Shown here: piece after piece, positions 8,150 to 17,093 of the stretch
Numbering within the stretch: position 1 is the stretch's first letter
Layout of the letters: the number at the start of each line of letters is the position of its first letter
Assembly (NCBI RefSeq): GCF_020169515.1
Contig: NZ_JAHMHW010000002.1
Coordinates: 372,001-436,000, forward strand
From: Paenibacillus vietnamensis
Lineage (GTDB): Bacteria; Bacillota; Bacilli; Paenibacillales; Paenibacillaceae
Length of the DNA stretch: 64,000 bases
Reading direction: 5' to 3'
The notes under the pieces: generated by a model
Databases searched by the model: none
Told to the model about the DNA's origin: nothing
What the model saw: the letters and a program-made list of their open reading frames with translations, nothing else
Program-made: the position numbers and the translations under genes

Positions 8150-9061
8150 GTGGTGGTGACGATTGCTTTGACAAACCCTAGGGAGCTTTGGGAAAATACC
8201 CGTCTTGAGCATAAAGCTTATCCGATCCAGCTGTTCCGGAATCGGGCCAATTCGAAGAAGCCGAACGACTGCGTGCTTTATTTGCATTGGCATGAGCATT
8301 TTGAAATTATCGTCGTCAGGAAAGGGAGCGCTCTGCTTCATATCGACAGCAAGCCGTATACTGTAAATCCGGGAGACGTCGTGCTCATTCCCGGCGGCAG
8401 CCTGCATGTCGGCTACGCGCTGCGGGAGGAGGACATCCATTACGATTGCGTCGTGTTTAACGCTTCGTTTTTTACCGAATGGGTGCACGATCCTGAGCAT
8501 GCGAAATATGTAGCTCCTTATTTGGAAGGAAGCCTGCGGTTTCCCGTCGTGCCGGCGGAGCGTTGCGAGGCCGCCCGCGAAAGCTTCCCGCTGCTGGACG
8601 AGGTCATTGCCGAGCTGGCCGCCAAACAGCCAGCCTACCACCTGGTCGTGAAGTCGAAGCTTTACGCGCTGTTTGCCTTATTGTCCCGCACGTTCGCGGA
8701 TCAGCAGAATGACGCGAAGGCATCCGAGCCGTATTTTGCCAACCGGGACCGGTTCAAGAGGCTGATCCGGAATATCGAGAACAACTTCAATGAGAAAATA
8801 ACGGTAGAATCGGCGGCGCGTGAGGTCAACCTGAATCCGTTCCATTTCTGCAAGCTGTTCAAAAAGCTGACCGGCCGCACTTTTGTCGAATACGTCAACG
8901 TATGCCGCGTCAACGAAGCGGAGCGGCTGCTGCGCGAGAGCAACGATTCGGTCGGCGAAATTGCGGCCCGGGTCGGGTGCGACAATGCGAACTATTTTAC
9001 GAAGCTGTACAAGCAGTACAAAGGCATGACGCCTTCGGAGGTGCGGAAGCGGCAGCAGTGA
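8150..9061 (+). CDS. AraC family transcriptional regulator
   Basis: About 303 residues. The N-terminal half is a cupin-like sensor domain (LHWHEHFEIIVVRKGSA, then VNPGDVVLIPGGSLH). The C-terminal hundred residues are the double helix-turn-helix DNA-binding domain (ENNFNEKITVESAARE, then NPFHFCKLFKKLTG, ending MTPSEVRKRQQ). It is divergent from the epimerase/dehydrogenase pair and probably switches it on when the sugar is present. The start is uncertain: the first GTG has no ribosome site, while a TTG at 8168 follows GGTGGTGA by a good distance. Confidence 0.85.
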   Translation: MVVTIALTNPRELWENTRLEHKAYPIQLFRNRANSKKPNDCVLYLHWHEHFEIIVVRKGSALLHIDSKPYTVNPGDVVLIPGGSLHVGYALREEDIHYDCVVFNASFFTEWVHDPEHAKYVAPYLEGSLRFPVVPAERCEAARESFPLLDEVIAELAAKQPAYHLVVKSKLYALFALLSRTFADQQNDAKASEPYFANRDRFKRLIRNIENNFNEKITVESAAREVNLNPFHFCKLFKKLTGRTFVEYVNVCRVNEAERLLRESNDSVGEIAARVGCDNANYFTKLYKQYKGMTPSEVRKRQQ

Positions 9062-9499
9062 GCCGTGCGCGGCGTTCCGATTCAGGAGCAGTGTTTAATT
9101 TCCGCCGGGGAAATGGGCGGTGGTTCCTCTATTTCGAAACAACGTTCCTTGGCCGATCATGCGTTTGGCTGATCATGCGGACTGTGGTTCCGCTATACCT
9201 ACCAAAATGAGCAATTTCGCCGTTCATTCGGACCATGGTTCCGTTACTTACCCGAAATCCGCTGTTTCTAGGTCTTTTGTTAACGAATAACGGATTCCGT
9301 GTCCCTCCATGCTCTCAAAAGACGAAAAACGTACCAATTAAAGGATCCGTTGTCCGCCGCATGTACGCCTACTTGTCACCGTTTGCCCATATTTGGGAAA
9401 TCATATGTTATGATAGATTTATATCTAATATTTTTCGCTGAAATGCAACATTTATTTCCTACCCTGCGTACTTACCCGACTATGAGCAAAGGGGGAATG
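9062..9499. repeat. Non-coding region with degenerate CCGYTATT / AACGGA repeats
   Basis: No gene is supported. At least four units of a loose repeat are visible: GGTGGTTCCTCTATTTC, GTGGTTCCGCTATACC, CATGGTTCCGTTACTTACC, and AATAACGGATTCCGTGTCC in opposite orientation. The same family recurs at 11.1-11.3 kb and about 51.7 kb. The end of the stretch holds the ribosome site of the lipoprotein gene. Confidence 0.5.
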
Positions 9500-10459
9500 A
9501 TGATGGCTGGCATGAGGAGTAAACTAGTAAATCTAGCTATAATATGCATATCCATAACCGTTATCGGATCAGGCTGCAGCACGGGCGCGAACGTCCGGAT
9601 TGCCGGCTCTCCCGCCGGAGCGGCGGAAACGCCGGCAATCCGGACGGAAGAGCCGGGTGCGGCGCCAAGCGCCAGCACTAAAGCAACCGGGCACGAACCC
9701 GCTGCTTCGCCTGATACAGGGCTGAGCTCGGATGAACCGAATGACGGGCAAACAACGGGGCCTGACCCGTTGCCGGGTGAAAAGCCGGCTGCAGGAACGG
9801 ACAGGGTTCCTGCTGTGAAACCTTCGGCAATTGCAAAACCGGCCGTAAAGTCGAAAGCGACGGATAAACCCGCAGCATCGACGGACGCAAAGCCTACCAG
9901 GCAGCCGGCAGCGAAACCGACTGCGGCTTCGAAGCCATCGGCTATGCCGTCGATAACGCCAGCGGCAGCTCCGGAACCCTCGAGTATATCGTCAGCTGTT
10001 CCAAGTCCGACGGAGAAGCCGACCGGGGAACCGACGCTGCAGCCGACAGAAAAGCCGGAGCCGACCTCGAACGTAACGGTGGCCGAGATTGCAGCCAAGC
10101 TGACGGAAGAATTGAAGCTGGGTTCGCTAGAACCGGTCGAAGGCGAAAAAATCAAGAAATTGTACGGCATCGACGCGGAAAGTCTGCTGAGCGAATATTC
10201 CTTTAATCAGGCTATGATTATGATTCAAGCCGGAGAATTTTCCGTTGTGAAGCTGAAATCGGACGATGCCTACGAAGCCGTCAAGGCTGGTTTCGAGAAG
10301 CGTGCGGAAACGGTGCGGAAAAACTTTGAAAATTATTTGCAGGATCAGTACGAACAGGCCAAAAACTATCAAATCGTCCGCAGCGGACGTTATGTCCTCT
10401 TCTCCATCTCACCGGACCAGCAAAAAGCGGCGGAGCTGTTTAACGCTTTTTTCGACTAG
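9500..10459 (+). CDS. DUF4358 lipoprotein with a long Ala/Pro/Lys/Thr-rich stalk
   Basis: About 319 residues. An N-terminal hydrophobic stretch ends in GSGC, a likely lipidation Cys near residue 26, although the -3 residue is Gly rather than Leu. Residues about 30-195 are low-complexity Pro/Ala/Lys/Thr sequence with loose KPxA repeats, a wall-spanning stalk by appearance. The last 110 residues match the DUF4358 pattern: KLYGIDAESLLSEYSF, an amphipathic stretch with FSVVKLK, then a helix of Lys/Glu residues. The function of DUF4358 is unknown; it is found on surface proteins of Firmicutes. Three ATG codons in a row follow AAAGGGGG; the second or third is best spaced. Monocistronic with its own terminator. 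Confidence 0.7.
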   Translation: MMAGMRSKLVNLAIICISITVIGSGCSTGANVRIAGSPAGAAETPAIRTEEPGAAPSASTKATGHEPAASPDTGLSSDEPNDGQTTGPDPLPGEKPAAGTDRVPAVKPSAIAKPAVKSKATDKPAASTDAKPTRQPAAKPTAASKPSAMPSITPAAAPEPSSISSAVPSPTEKPTGEPTLQPTEKPEPTSNVTVAEIAAKLTEELKLGSLEPVEGEKIKKLYGIDAESLLSEYSFNQAMIMIQAGEFSVVKLKSDDAYEAVKAGFEKRAETVRKNFENYLQDQYEQAKNYQIVRSGRYVLFSISPDQQKAAELFNAFFD

Positions 10460-10490
10460 ACGGAAGCCGACAAATACAAATGATAAAGTC

Positions 10491-10539
10491 AGCTAAGCGG
10501 CCTTAGTCCGATGGAATTCAGGACAATGGCCGCTTAGCT
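10491..10539 (+). terminator. Long hairpin after the lipoprotein gene
   Basis: AGCTAAGCGGCC and GGCCGCTTAGCT are perfect 12-base arms about 25 bases apart, with a TTTGCTT tail. The loop contains AGTCC and GGAC, which also pair. The sequence resembles the local AACGG/CCGCT repeat family, so the terminator may derive from a repeat. Confidence 0.7.
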
Positions 10540-10578
10540 TTGCTTGCAATCTATCTATAAAAATAAACTAGGAGATGA

Positions 10579-10881
10579 ATGATGATAAAGATTCAAAAAC
10601 GAACAGCAATTATTCTAGTCTTCATTTTGTTAGTCGCTCTATGGATTGTCAGCTTTTTATTCCCGCAGCTAGCCATTAGAAGATACATGTTAGCCAGGCT
10701 TCACCCAATAAGCGCTTTCACATCCGATATTACAAACATGGAGCGATATGATATGAAATATGGCCATCTTTACGATGTAACGAGGTACATGGACTGGCGC
10801 ACTAAAGAGGATGTTTTTGTTTTTTATCTTAAGAAAGCAGGGCCCTTTTGGTTTGTTTCGAGTGTTGGCACAGGACCCTGA
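10579..10881 (+). CDS. Small membrane-anchored protein, unknown
   Basis: 100 residues with one N-terminal membrane helix (residues about 10-31, IILVFILLVALWIVSFLF), a short positive segment and a 60-residue outer part rich in Tyr, Met and aromatic residues (VFVFYLKKAGPFWFVSSVG). I do not recognise a family. The ribosome site GGAG lies just ahead of two adjacent ATG codons; the second (10582) is better spaced. Base use is more AT-rich than its neighbours. It lies alone between two repeat-rich gaps. Confidence 0.6.
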   Translation: MMIKIQKRTAIILVFILLVALWIVSFLFPQLAIRRYMLARLHPISAFTSDITNMERYDMKYGHLYDVTRYMDWRTKEDVFVFYLKKAGPFWFVSSVGTGP

Positions 10882-11425
10882 ACTCAATCAATCATAAAAC
10901 CCGTTCCGCCGATTATTGGGCGAGAGCCGCCGTTGTTTTGAAAATAGGACTGACATACCTTTGGGCTTCGCCGGCTATTGCAGCATCGGCGGGGTTGTAA
11001 GAAACAAAGACCGGGAGAAATACGAATACGGCAATTGGAAAAAGAGCTGCTCCCGGCATCGACGCCTAAGAAGCAGCCCTTATTTAGGTTACTTTTCCGC
11101 ACTCCCGTCAATCGGCAGGTACATACTGTTTCTGAGGGGGCAGCAGCGGACATAGAATCCGTTATTGGCGAAAAAACGGCCGTCATTGACTAATTTTGGG
11201 ACTCACGATCCGCTATTTTCCCTGTTTAGGCAGAATATTAGTCTCAAAACCGTCAATAGCGGATCTCAGGTCCGTTCAATTTGTTAAAGCAGCCTATACA
11301 CCGAAATAACGGATTCACGGTACGATCGGAGAGCGTGTTGCCGGCATTACTGCTTGCCGCCGCTCCGCACAGATCGCGTTTCATATGAAGCACAGGCGAA
11401 GCCGCTCCGGTTCACAAGCCCCATC
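10882..11425. repeat. Non-coding region with inverted degenerate repeats
   Basis: Open frames here lack ribosome sites and any recognisable family. The right half carries repeat units in both orientations: GCGGACATAGAATCCGTTATTGG, GGGACTCACGATCCGCTATTTTCCC, AATAGCGGATCTCAGGTCCGTT and AAATAACGGATTCACGGTACGATC, the same family as at 9.1-9.3 kb. No clear terminator is seen for the fucose operon that ends at 11426. Confidence 0.5.
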
Positions 11426-11857
11426 TTAGTCTGCGATTACGCCTTTTTTGAGAATCAGGTTGGCGTACAGCGCGCTTTCGCCGGTCGCGACGATCGCATA
11501 TGCATGCTTGGCCCGCTCATAAAAAGCAAAGCGCTCGACCTCCTCGAACGGCTCGGCGAGACCCGTCCGGCTCTCAATAATCGTCCGGTATTGCTCCCAG
11601 ATCGGAGTCTGTACCGTATCTCCCGGTACGACCTGCATCAGCGCCACCGGCCTGACAACATACTGGTCAAGCGGGAACAGCTGAAGTATCGCGTCCAGAA
11701 GCCCCGGAATATTGTGCCCGTCGGCACGGACCAATCGCTGTGCGTGGCTTGCCGCCGGAAAATTGCCGTCCGCCAGCACGATTTCGTCGCTGTGGCCCAT
11801 CTCGCTGAGCACCTGCAGCAGCTCGGGAGAAATAAGCTTCGAAATGCCCTTTAACAT
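11426..11857 (-). CDS. fucU: L-fucose mutarotase (RbsD/FucU family)
   Basis: 143 residues, the normal size for FucU. The family opening is clear: LKGISKLISPELLQVLSEMGHSDEIVLADGNFP, holding the His and Asp of the mutarotase site, with a C-terminal ILKKGVI. It interconverts alpha and beta anomers of L-fucose so that the isomerase is not limited by slow mutarotation. Last gene of the fucose operon, 13 bases after the kinase, with AAAGGATGTG as ribosome site. Confidence 0.88.
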   Translation of the reverse strand: MLKGISKLISPELLQVLSEMGHSDEIVLADGNFPAASHAQRLVRADGHNIPGLLDAILQLFPLDQYVVRPVALMQVVPGDTVQTPIWEQYRTIIESRTGLAEPFEEVERFAFYERAKHAYAIVATGESALYANLILKKGVIAD

Positions 11858-11870
11858 ATCGTCACATCCT

Positions 11871-13400
11871 TTAGATCAATTCCGTTTTTTCTTCCTGCGA
11901 ACTTTTAGCCATCAATCGTTTGAAGCGTTCGAAGGCGGCATCCCAATCCGTCGGCTGCTGCGGAGTATACGTCCCGATCGGGAACGATTCGGACACAAGC
12001 CGCCGCGCCGCCTGCAAATCCGCGCATTGGCCGGATGCGATCAGCTGCAGCAGCATGTTGCCGATAGCGCTGGCCTCCACGGGACCGGTCCATACCGGGC
12101 GGCCCAAAGCATTCGCGGTAAATCGGCACAGCAGCTCGTTCTGAATTCCGCCGCCAACCATATGCAAGCCGCCGAACGCCGTACCGGAGAGCGCCTCCAT
12201 CTGCTCCAGCGCTTCCCGGTACCGCAGCGCAAGGCTTTCCAGCACGCATCTCGCCACCTCGCCCTTCGACTCCGGAACCGGCTGCGAAGTTTGGCGGCAG
12301 TAGGCCTGAATCCGGCCGACCATGCCGGACGGCGCGTAGAAGGCGGCGTCATCCGGAGCGATCAGACTGCGGAACGGCTGAGCCGCTTCGGCCAGCGTGA
12401 CTAGCTCGGCGTAGGAAACCTCATCCCCCTGTTCGTCCCATTCCCGTTTGCATTCCTGCAAAATCCATAAACCCATAATGTTCTTGAGCAGCTGGTACGT
12501 GCCGCAGGCTCCGCCTTCGTTCGAAAAATCGAGCGCCATGGCTTCGGGTGTGACGATCGGCGCAGAACGTTCGGTGCCGAGCAGCGACCACGTTCCGCAT
12601 ACAAGATAGGCAAAGGGCCCTTCTCCCAAAGCCGGAACCGCAGCGATGGCCGATTCGGTGTCATGCGTTGCGACCGCAACCGCTTCGATCGGCGGTACGG
12701 AAAGCTCCTCGCACACTTCAGGCGTCAACGGCCCGATGCGAGTCCCCGGATGGATCGGGCGCAGAAGAAGACCGGCTGGTAAATTTAGCTTTTCCATGAG
12801 CGGCACGTTCCAATCCTGCTCCACCGGATGGAACAGCTGCGTCGTCGTCGCCATCGTAAATTCGCAAACCTTTTCTCCGGTGAGAAAATAAGCCAGCAAA
12901 TCCGGCGTCAGCAGCAGCGTGCGCGCCGCTTCCAGCTTAGGCGACTCCGCCTTCTTCATCGCATACAGCTGATTAATCGTATTAAAAGGCATAAACTGCA
13001 GGCCGCCCTGCTCGTACAAGCTTTCTTTGCCGAAGCGGCCGATGAGTTCCTCTACGATTCCTTCCGTCTGGGCATCGCGGTAATGGTACGGGTTGCCGAG
13101 CAGCTCGCCGTTCGCGTCGAGCAGGCCGAAATCTACGCCCCATGTATCGATTCCGAACGTCTGCGGCTCGTAGCCTTCCTGGAAGGCTTTGCGGATGGCG
13201 TGCTTCAGCTCCTGAAGCAGGCGCAGAATATCCCAGTGCAAATGCCCGCCTACGGCGACCGGCTGGTTCGGAAACCGGTGAATTTCCATCACCGCGAGCT
13301 TCGGCCTGCCGTCAGGCCCATCCGGCAGAAGCTCGCCGATCAATGCTCTGCCGCTGCCGGCGCCGAGATCAAACGCTAGTACGGAAGCTAGCTTCGTCAT
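11871..13400 (-). CDS. FGGY sugar kinase, rhamnulokinase type (probable L-fuculokinase by context)
   Basis: A 509-residue two-domain FGGY kinase. The N-terminal ATPase phosphate loop is FDLGAGSGRALIGEL, and the substrate segment is IDTWGVDFGLLD. VATHDTESAIAAVP and LVCGTWSLLG match RhaB rather than FucK, and the C-terminal phosphate 2 motif is MVGGGIQNELLC. It should phosphorylate a ketose at O1. In this operon the substrate would be L-fuculose made by the isomerase, and the product L-fuculose 1-phosphate is cleaved by the aldolase. The C-terminal tail ends in Lys/Glu/Ser residues. A rhamnose pathway is less likely because the neighbouring isomerase is FucI. The start has GGGAGG nine bases upstream. 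Confidence 0.85.
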   Translation of the reverse strand: MTKLASVLAFDLGAGSGRALIGELLPDGPDGRPKLAVMEIHRFPNQPVAVGGHLHWDILRLLQELKHAIRKAFQEGYEPQTFGIDTWGVDFGLLDANGELLGNPYHYRDAQTEGIVEELIGRFGKESLYEQGGLQFMPFNTINQLYAMKKAESPKLEAARTLLLTPDLLAYFLTGEKVCEFTMATTTQLFHPVEQDWNVPLMEKLNLPAGLLLRPIHPGTRIGPLTPEVCEELSVPPIEAVAVATHDTESAIAAVPALGEGPFAYLVCGTWSLLGTERSAPIVTPEAMALDFSNEGGACGTYQLLKNIMGLWILQECKREWDEQGDEVSYAELVTLAEAAQPFRSLIAPDDAAFYAPSGMVGRIQAYCRQTSQPVPESKGEVARCVLESLALRYREALEQMEALSGTAFGGLHMVGGGIQNELLCRFTANALGRPVWTGPVEASAIGNMLLQLIASGQCADLQAARRLVSESFPIGTYTPQQPTDWDAAFERFKRLMAKSSQEEKTELI

Positions 13401-13436
13401 TCGGTAAATCCTCCCTGTCTATGTCCATGCCGCATT

Positions 13437-14096
13437 CTATTTCATTTTTTGCAGCAGCTGGATCCGGTAAGCTTCGCTTTCCAGCGAAGCGATTTCCTCG
13501 AACTCTTCCTTCGTGAGCACCTTCGGCTCGCGGACCGCCTTGGCGATCAGATAAATTTTGCAGCTCTCCTCCACAACCTCCGTGCGATAGTATGCCTCGC
13601 GAAGATTGCGGCCCGATGTGACAAGCCCGTGATTGCCGAGCAGCACCGAGCTGGCTTCGTTCACCTTCTCCACATAAGCGTCGGCCAGCTTATCCGTTGT
13701 CGGCAGCACGTAAGGAACGTATACCGTTTTGCCGACCAGCGCGGCCTGGTCCGGGAACATGATCGGCAGCTCCTGCTCCACCAGCGTAAACGCAATGCAG
13801 TTCGGCGGGTGCGTGTGAACGATCGCTCCGATATCCGGATTGGCGCGGTAAGCGTAGAGGTGCATCAGCACCTCCGAGGACGGGCGCAGGCCGATATCCG
13901 TCATTTCTCCCGACTCGATATCCACCTCCACCCACTGATGCGGCTCGATTTCGTCCAATGCAAAACCGCTTGGCGACAAATACATTTTCCCTTCGTATTT
14001 CGCGCTAATGTTGCCGCCCGGTCCTACAACCAGCTTGTTCGCAACCGTCTTGCGCGCATATTTGCATAATTCATTCCGAATGTCCGTGCTGCTCAT
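13437..14096 (-). CDS. fucA: L-fuculose-phosphate aldolase (class II)
   Basis: A 219-residue zinc aldolase of the class II aldolase/adducin family. GPGGNIS (residues 25-31) binds phosphate. The zinc ligands are His94 and His96 (HTHPP) and His156 (GNHGL), and Glu75 (RPSSE) is the expected catalytic acid/base. It splits L-fuculose 1-phosphate into dihydroxyacetone phosphate and L-lactaldehyde in the cytosol. A rhamnulose- or ribulose-phosphate enzyme has the same fold; the adjacent FucI and FucU favour fuculose. Operon position: 36 bases before the kinase, 15 after the isomerase. GGAGG lies eight bases before the start. Confidence 0.9.
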   Translation of the reverse strand: MSSTDIRNELCKYARKTVANKLVVGPGGNISAKYEGKMYLSPSGFALDEIEPHQWVEVDIESGEMTDIGLRPSSEVLMHLYAYRANPDIGAIVHTHPPNCIAFTLVEQELPIMFPDQAALVGKTVYVPYVLPTTDKLADAYVEKVNEASSVLLGNHGLVTSGRNLREAYYRTEVVEESCKIYLIAKAVREPKVLTKEEFEEIASLESEAYRIQLLQKMK

Positions 14097-14111
14097 CGTA
14101 AAACCTCCGAT

Positions 14112-15902
14112 TTATTTATAAATAGGGCCGAAGTTTTGGCATGCGCGGTAGTCTGCGCTTTCCGCGTCAGCCGTTCCGAACAATCCCCAAGCGCGAGGAC
14201 GGAATACGCGATCCTCCGGTACGTTGTGCATATTGACCGGAATACGGAGCATCGAAGCAAGCGTAATCAGGTCGCTGCCGATATGGCCGTAGCTGATGGA
14301 GCCGTGGTTCGCGCCCCAGTTGTCCATCACGTCATAAACGGAACGGAACGCGCCCTCGCCCGTCAAAGTCGGCGCGAACCAGGTTGTCGGCCAAGTGGAG
14401 TCGGTCCGTTTGTCAAGCGTATCGTGAACATGCTCAGGCAGATCGACGGAATAGCCTTCCGCGATTTGCAGAACCGGCCCGATGCCCTTCACGAGGTTGA
14501 TGCGGGACATCGTCATCGGCATGCCGCCGCGCGTCAGGTAATCCGAGGAATAGCCGCCGCCGCGGAAGTATTCGACCGATGCCGGACGCCACGAGGTTGC
14601 CGCCAGACATTTGCGCGCTTCTTCCTCGGAAATTTCCCAGAACGGCTTCATCGCCGGCTGGCCGTCCCTCGACTGCTCGCCTGTGCCGTCAAGCGTAGCC
14701 GGTCCGGAATTGATCAAGTGCAGCAAGCCGCCGCTGGCTGCTCCGGACAGCTGATGACCGGTTACGCGTTCAACCGAATCAGGGCTCCAGTATGTGCGGA
14801 CGTCGGCGAAAATTTGCGCCGTGTTTGTCAGCAAATAGCCGAACAGCATAACCGCACCGTTCAGGCTGTCGTTTTCCGTAGCCACGATGTACGGAGCGCG
14901 GATGCCGTTCCAGTCGAATGAGGAGTTAAGCAGCGCTTCCATGAAATCTCCGTTCGGAAAATGATCCGTCCACTGCCGCTGGCCCTGAAAGCCGGAGACG
15001 ATCGCGTTGTGGCCGAGCGCTTCTTCGCCAAAGCCAAGCTCCGCCAGCTTCGGATTGCCCACCATCAGGTCGCGCGCGATTTGGGTCATTTTGACAACCG
15101 TTTCCCAGTCCTGATCCTTGCGCTCGCGGGACGTCTGAATGTCGGCCGGGTTGTTGTCCGGACCTTCCAGGCAGTTCTCCTTCACCCAGGAAAGAGCCTT
15201 CGCGAATTCTTCCGTATCGTAAATGTTCTCTTCCATGCGGCGCACGAATTCCGTCATGTCGATATACTCGGTCCGCATGCCCAGATACTCCTGGAAGAAA
15301 GAGTCGTTTACGATCGAGCCGGCGATCCCCATCGATACGGAACCCATCGACAAATACGATTTTCCTTTCATATATGCAACAGCAAGGCCGGCTCTTGCGA
15401 AGCCGATCAGCTTGTCCTTCACGTCGTCCGGAACCGTCGTGTCTCCCGCGTCCTGCACGTGCTCGCCGTAAATGCCGAATGCCGGAAGGCCCTTTTGCGC
15501 ATAGCCGGAAAGCACCGCTGCCAAATATACCGCGCCGGGACGCTCGGTTCCGTTGAAGCCCCATACCGCTTTCGGGATAGACGGATCCATGTCCATCGTC
15601 TCAGTGCCGTAACACCAGCAAGGCGTTACGGTTATCGATACCCCTACGCCTGACCTTGCAAACTTCTCCGCGCAAGCGGCCGCCTCGGCAACTCCGCCGA
15701 TGCAGGTGTCGGCGATGACGCATTCTACCGGCTCGCCATTCGGATAACGAAGACTCTCGGACAACAGCTGTGCCGTAGCCTTCGCCATGTTCATCGTCTG
15801 CTCTTCGAGCGATTCGCGAACTCCTTTGCGTCTGCCGTCGATCGTAGGACGAATGCCGATTTTAGGAAATCCGGCTTGAAAGCGCTGGTTTGCTTCTGAC
15901 AT
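14112..15902 (-). CDS. fucI: L-fucose isomerase
   Basis: 596 residues, close to the 591 of the E. coli enzyme. Signature stretches are [20 protein letters not shown] at the start, [34 protein letters not shown], and [20 protein letters not shown], which carry the Mn-binding Glu/Asp residues. It converts L-fucose to L-fuculose and may also accept D-arabinose. First gene of the operon; the start follows GGAGGTCATATTT. A 12-base palindromic operator lies 30 bases upstream, so transcription is probably blocked by the divergent LacI-type protein until fucose or a derivative appears. Confidence 0.95.
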   Translation of the reverse strand: MSEANQRFQAGFPKIGIRPTIDGRRKGVRESLEEQTMNMAKATAQLLSESLRYPNGEPVECVIADTCIGGVAEAAACAEKFARSGVGVSITVTPCWCYGTETMDMDPSIPKAVWGFNGTERPGAVYLAAVLSGYAQKGLPAFGIYGEHVQDAGDTTVPDDVKDKLIGFARAGLAVAYMKGKSYLSMGSVSMGIAGSIVNDSFFQEYLGMRTEYIDMTEFVRRMEENIYDTEEFAKALSWVKENCLEGPDNNPADIQTSRERKDQDWETVVKMTQIARDLMVGNPKLAELGFGEEALGHNAIVSGFQGQRQWTDHFPNGDFMEALLNSSFDWNGIRAPYIVATENDSLNGAVMLFGYLLTNTAQIFADVRTYWSPDSVERVTGHQLSGAASGGLLHLINSGPATLDGTGEQSRDGQPAMKPFWEISEEEARKCLAATSWRPASVEYFRGGGYSSDYLTRGGMPMTMSRINLVKGIGPVLQIAEGYSVDLPEHVHDTLDKRTDSTWPTTWFAPTLTGEGAFRSVYDVMDNWGANHGSISYGHIGSDLITLASMLRIPVNMHNVPEDRVFRPRAWGLFGTADAESADYRACQNFGPIYK

Positions 15903-15931
15903 AAATATGACCTCCAGTGGGTTATAATAAT

Positions 15932-15943
15932 GTTATCGATAAC
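15932..15943. promoter_or_regulatory. LacI-type operator 1 of the fucose operon
   Basis: GTTATCGATAAC is a perfect palindrome with the central CG typical of LacI-family operators, 30 bases before fucI. A second copy of its core lies 75 bases away at the regulator gene. Confidence 0.8.
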
Positions 15944-15969
15944 CTTAAAGTAACAAGATTAAACCTTGC

Positions 15970-15983
15970 TGTCAACGCTTACT
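15970..15983 (+). promoter_or_regulatory. cre-like site between fucI and its regulator
   Basis: TGTCAACGCTTACT fits the CcpA site consensus TGWNANCGNTNNCW at every defined position. It lies between a TTGCTG (-35-like) and a TATGAT (-10-like) box of the regulator promoter, spacing 18. Glucose repression of this locus is inferred. Confidence 0.6.
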
Positions 15984-16007
15984 TTTTTGTATGATAGATT
16001 CTACGAT

Positions 16008-16017
16008 TTATCGATAA
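16008..16017. promoter_or_regulatory. LacI-type operator 2, at the regulator start
   Basis: TTATCGATAA is the core of operator 1. It lies 13 bases before the regulator ATG and just after the TATGAT box, so the regulator probably controls its own gene and may loop DNA between the two sites. Confidence 0.7.
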
Positions 16018-16030
16018 GGGGACGAAACCG

Positions 16031-17053
16031 ATGGTAACGATCTACGACATAGCGGCCAAAGCAAACGTATCCGCAATGACCGTCTCCAGAGTTATCAATA
16101 ACACTGGGAAAATCAGCGAAAAAACAAGGGCGAAGGTAAAGCGCGTCATGGAGGAGCTGAACTACGTGCCGAACCAGACGGCGCGCAGCCTCGTGCTCCA
16201 GCAGACGAAGCTGCTGTTCCTGCTCATCACCGATATTATGAACCCGTTCTATACGACGCTGGCGCGCGGCGCCGAGGATGCGGCCAAAAAATCGGGCTAC
16301 CGCCTGCTGTTCGGCAACAGCGACGAAAGCCTGGAGAAAGAGGCCGATTACGTCACGACGATTCTGACGACGCGGGTGGACGGCGTAATGGTGGCGCCTG
16401 CAGGCGATCCGTCGCTTGCTCATCTGGAATCGCTGCGCAAGCATAACGTGCCGTTCGTGCTGCTGGACCGTGAGGTTCCCGGCATCGAATGCGATATCGT
16501 GCTCGGCGACAGCAAGGAAGGCGCGCGGCGGCTGGTCGGCCACCTGGCTGAAGCCGGCCACACGCGCATCGCGCTGGTGAACGGGTCCCCTTCGATCTCA
16601 AGCGCAAGGCTGCGGCTGCAGGGGTATATGGAGGGGCTAAAGCTGAACGACCTGGCCTATGACGAGCGTTATCTGTTCGAAACCAGCTTCGGGCCGCTCA
16701 GCGATTTGACGGAAATGGGGAATTGGCTGGACCGGATGGATCCGGCTCCGACCGCGATCGTGGCCGGCAACAACGTGCTGGCCGTGGAAATATTAAGACT
16801 GCTGCGCGCGAGGCAAATCCGGGTGCCGGAGGATATGTCCCTCGTCTGCTTCGACGATTTGGGGCCTTATTCGGAGGTCGAGCCGTTTATGACGGTTGCC
16901 GCCCAGCAGGCGTACCAGTTCGGCTATATGGGCATGCAGATGCTCATCGAGAGAATCCAGGACCGGGAAACGGCGCTGCCGTGGAAAAAAATCGTGCTGC
17001 CGGCCGAGCTCGTCATCCGCAGATCCGTGAAGCACGTTAAGGAGCCGGTCTGA
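16031..17053 (+). CDS. LacI family regulator of the fucose operon
   Basis: 340 residues. The N-terminal helix-turn-helix and hinge are classic: VTIYDIAAKANVSAMTVSRVINN, then VMEELNYVPNQTARSLV. From residue 60 the periplasmic-binding-like effector domain follows (LLITDIMNPFYTTLARGAEDAA), with the dimer core and MSLVCFDDLGPY near the C-terminus. It is divergent from fucI with two matching palindromes in the shared gap, so it is very likely the local repressor, released by fucose, fuculose or a phosphate ester. The ATG follows AAGGGGACG. Confidence 0.9.
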   Translation: MVTIYDIAAKANVSAMTVSRVINNTGKISEKTRAKVKRVMEELNYVPNQTARSLVLQQTKLLFLLITDIMNPFYTTLARGAEDAAKKSGYRLLFGNSDESLEKEADYVTTILTTRVDGVMVAPAGDPSLAHLESLRKHNVPFVLLDREVPGIECDIVLGDSKEGARRLVGHLAEAGHTRIALVNGSPSISSARLRLQGYMEGLKLNDLAYDERYLFETSFGPLSDLTEMGNWLDRMDPAPTAIVAGNNVLAVEILRLLRARQIRVPEDMSLVCFDDLGPYSEVEPFMTVAAQQAYQFGYMGMQMLIERIQDRETALPWKKIVLPAELVIRRSVKHVKEPV

Positions 17054-17093
17054 CAAACTTTTACCGGATCTTTACCGGTACCTCGCCGGCCCT

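Noticed and set aside
10884..11193. Open frames on both strands in the repeat-rich gap
   Set aside because: No ribosome sites, no family resemblance, and the sequence contains intergenic repeat units.
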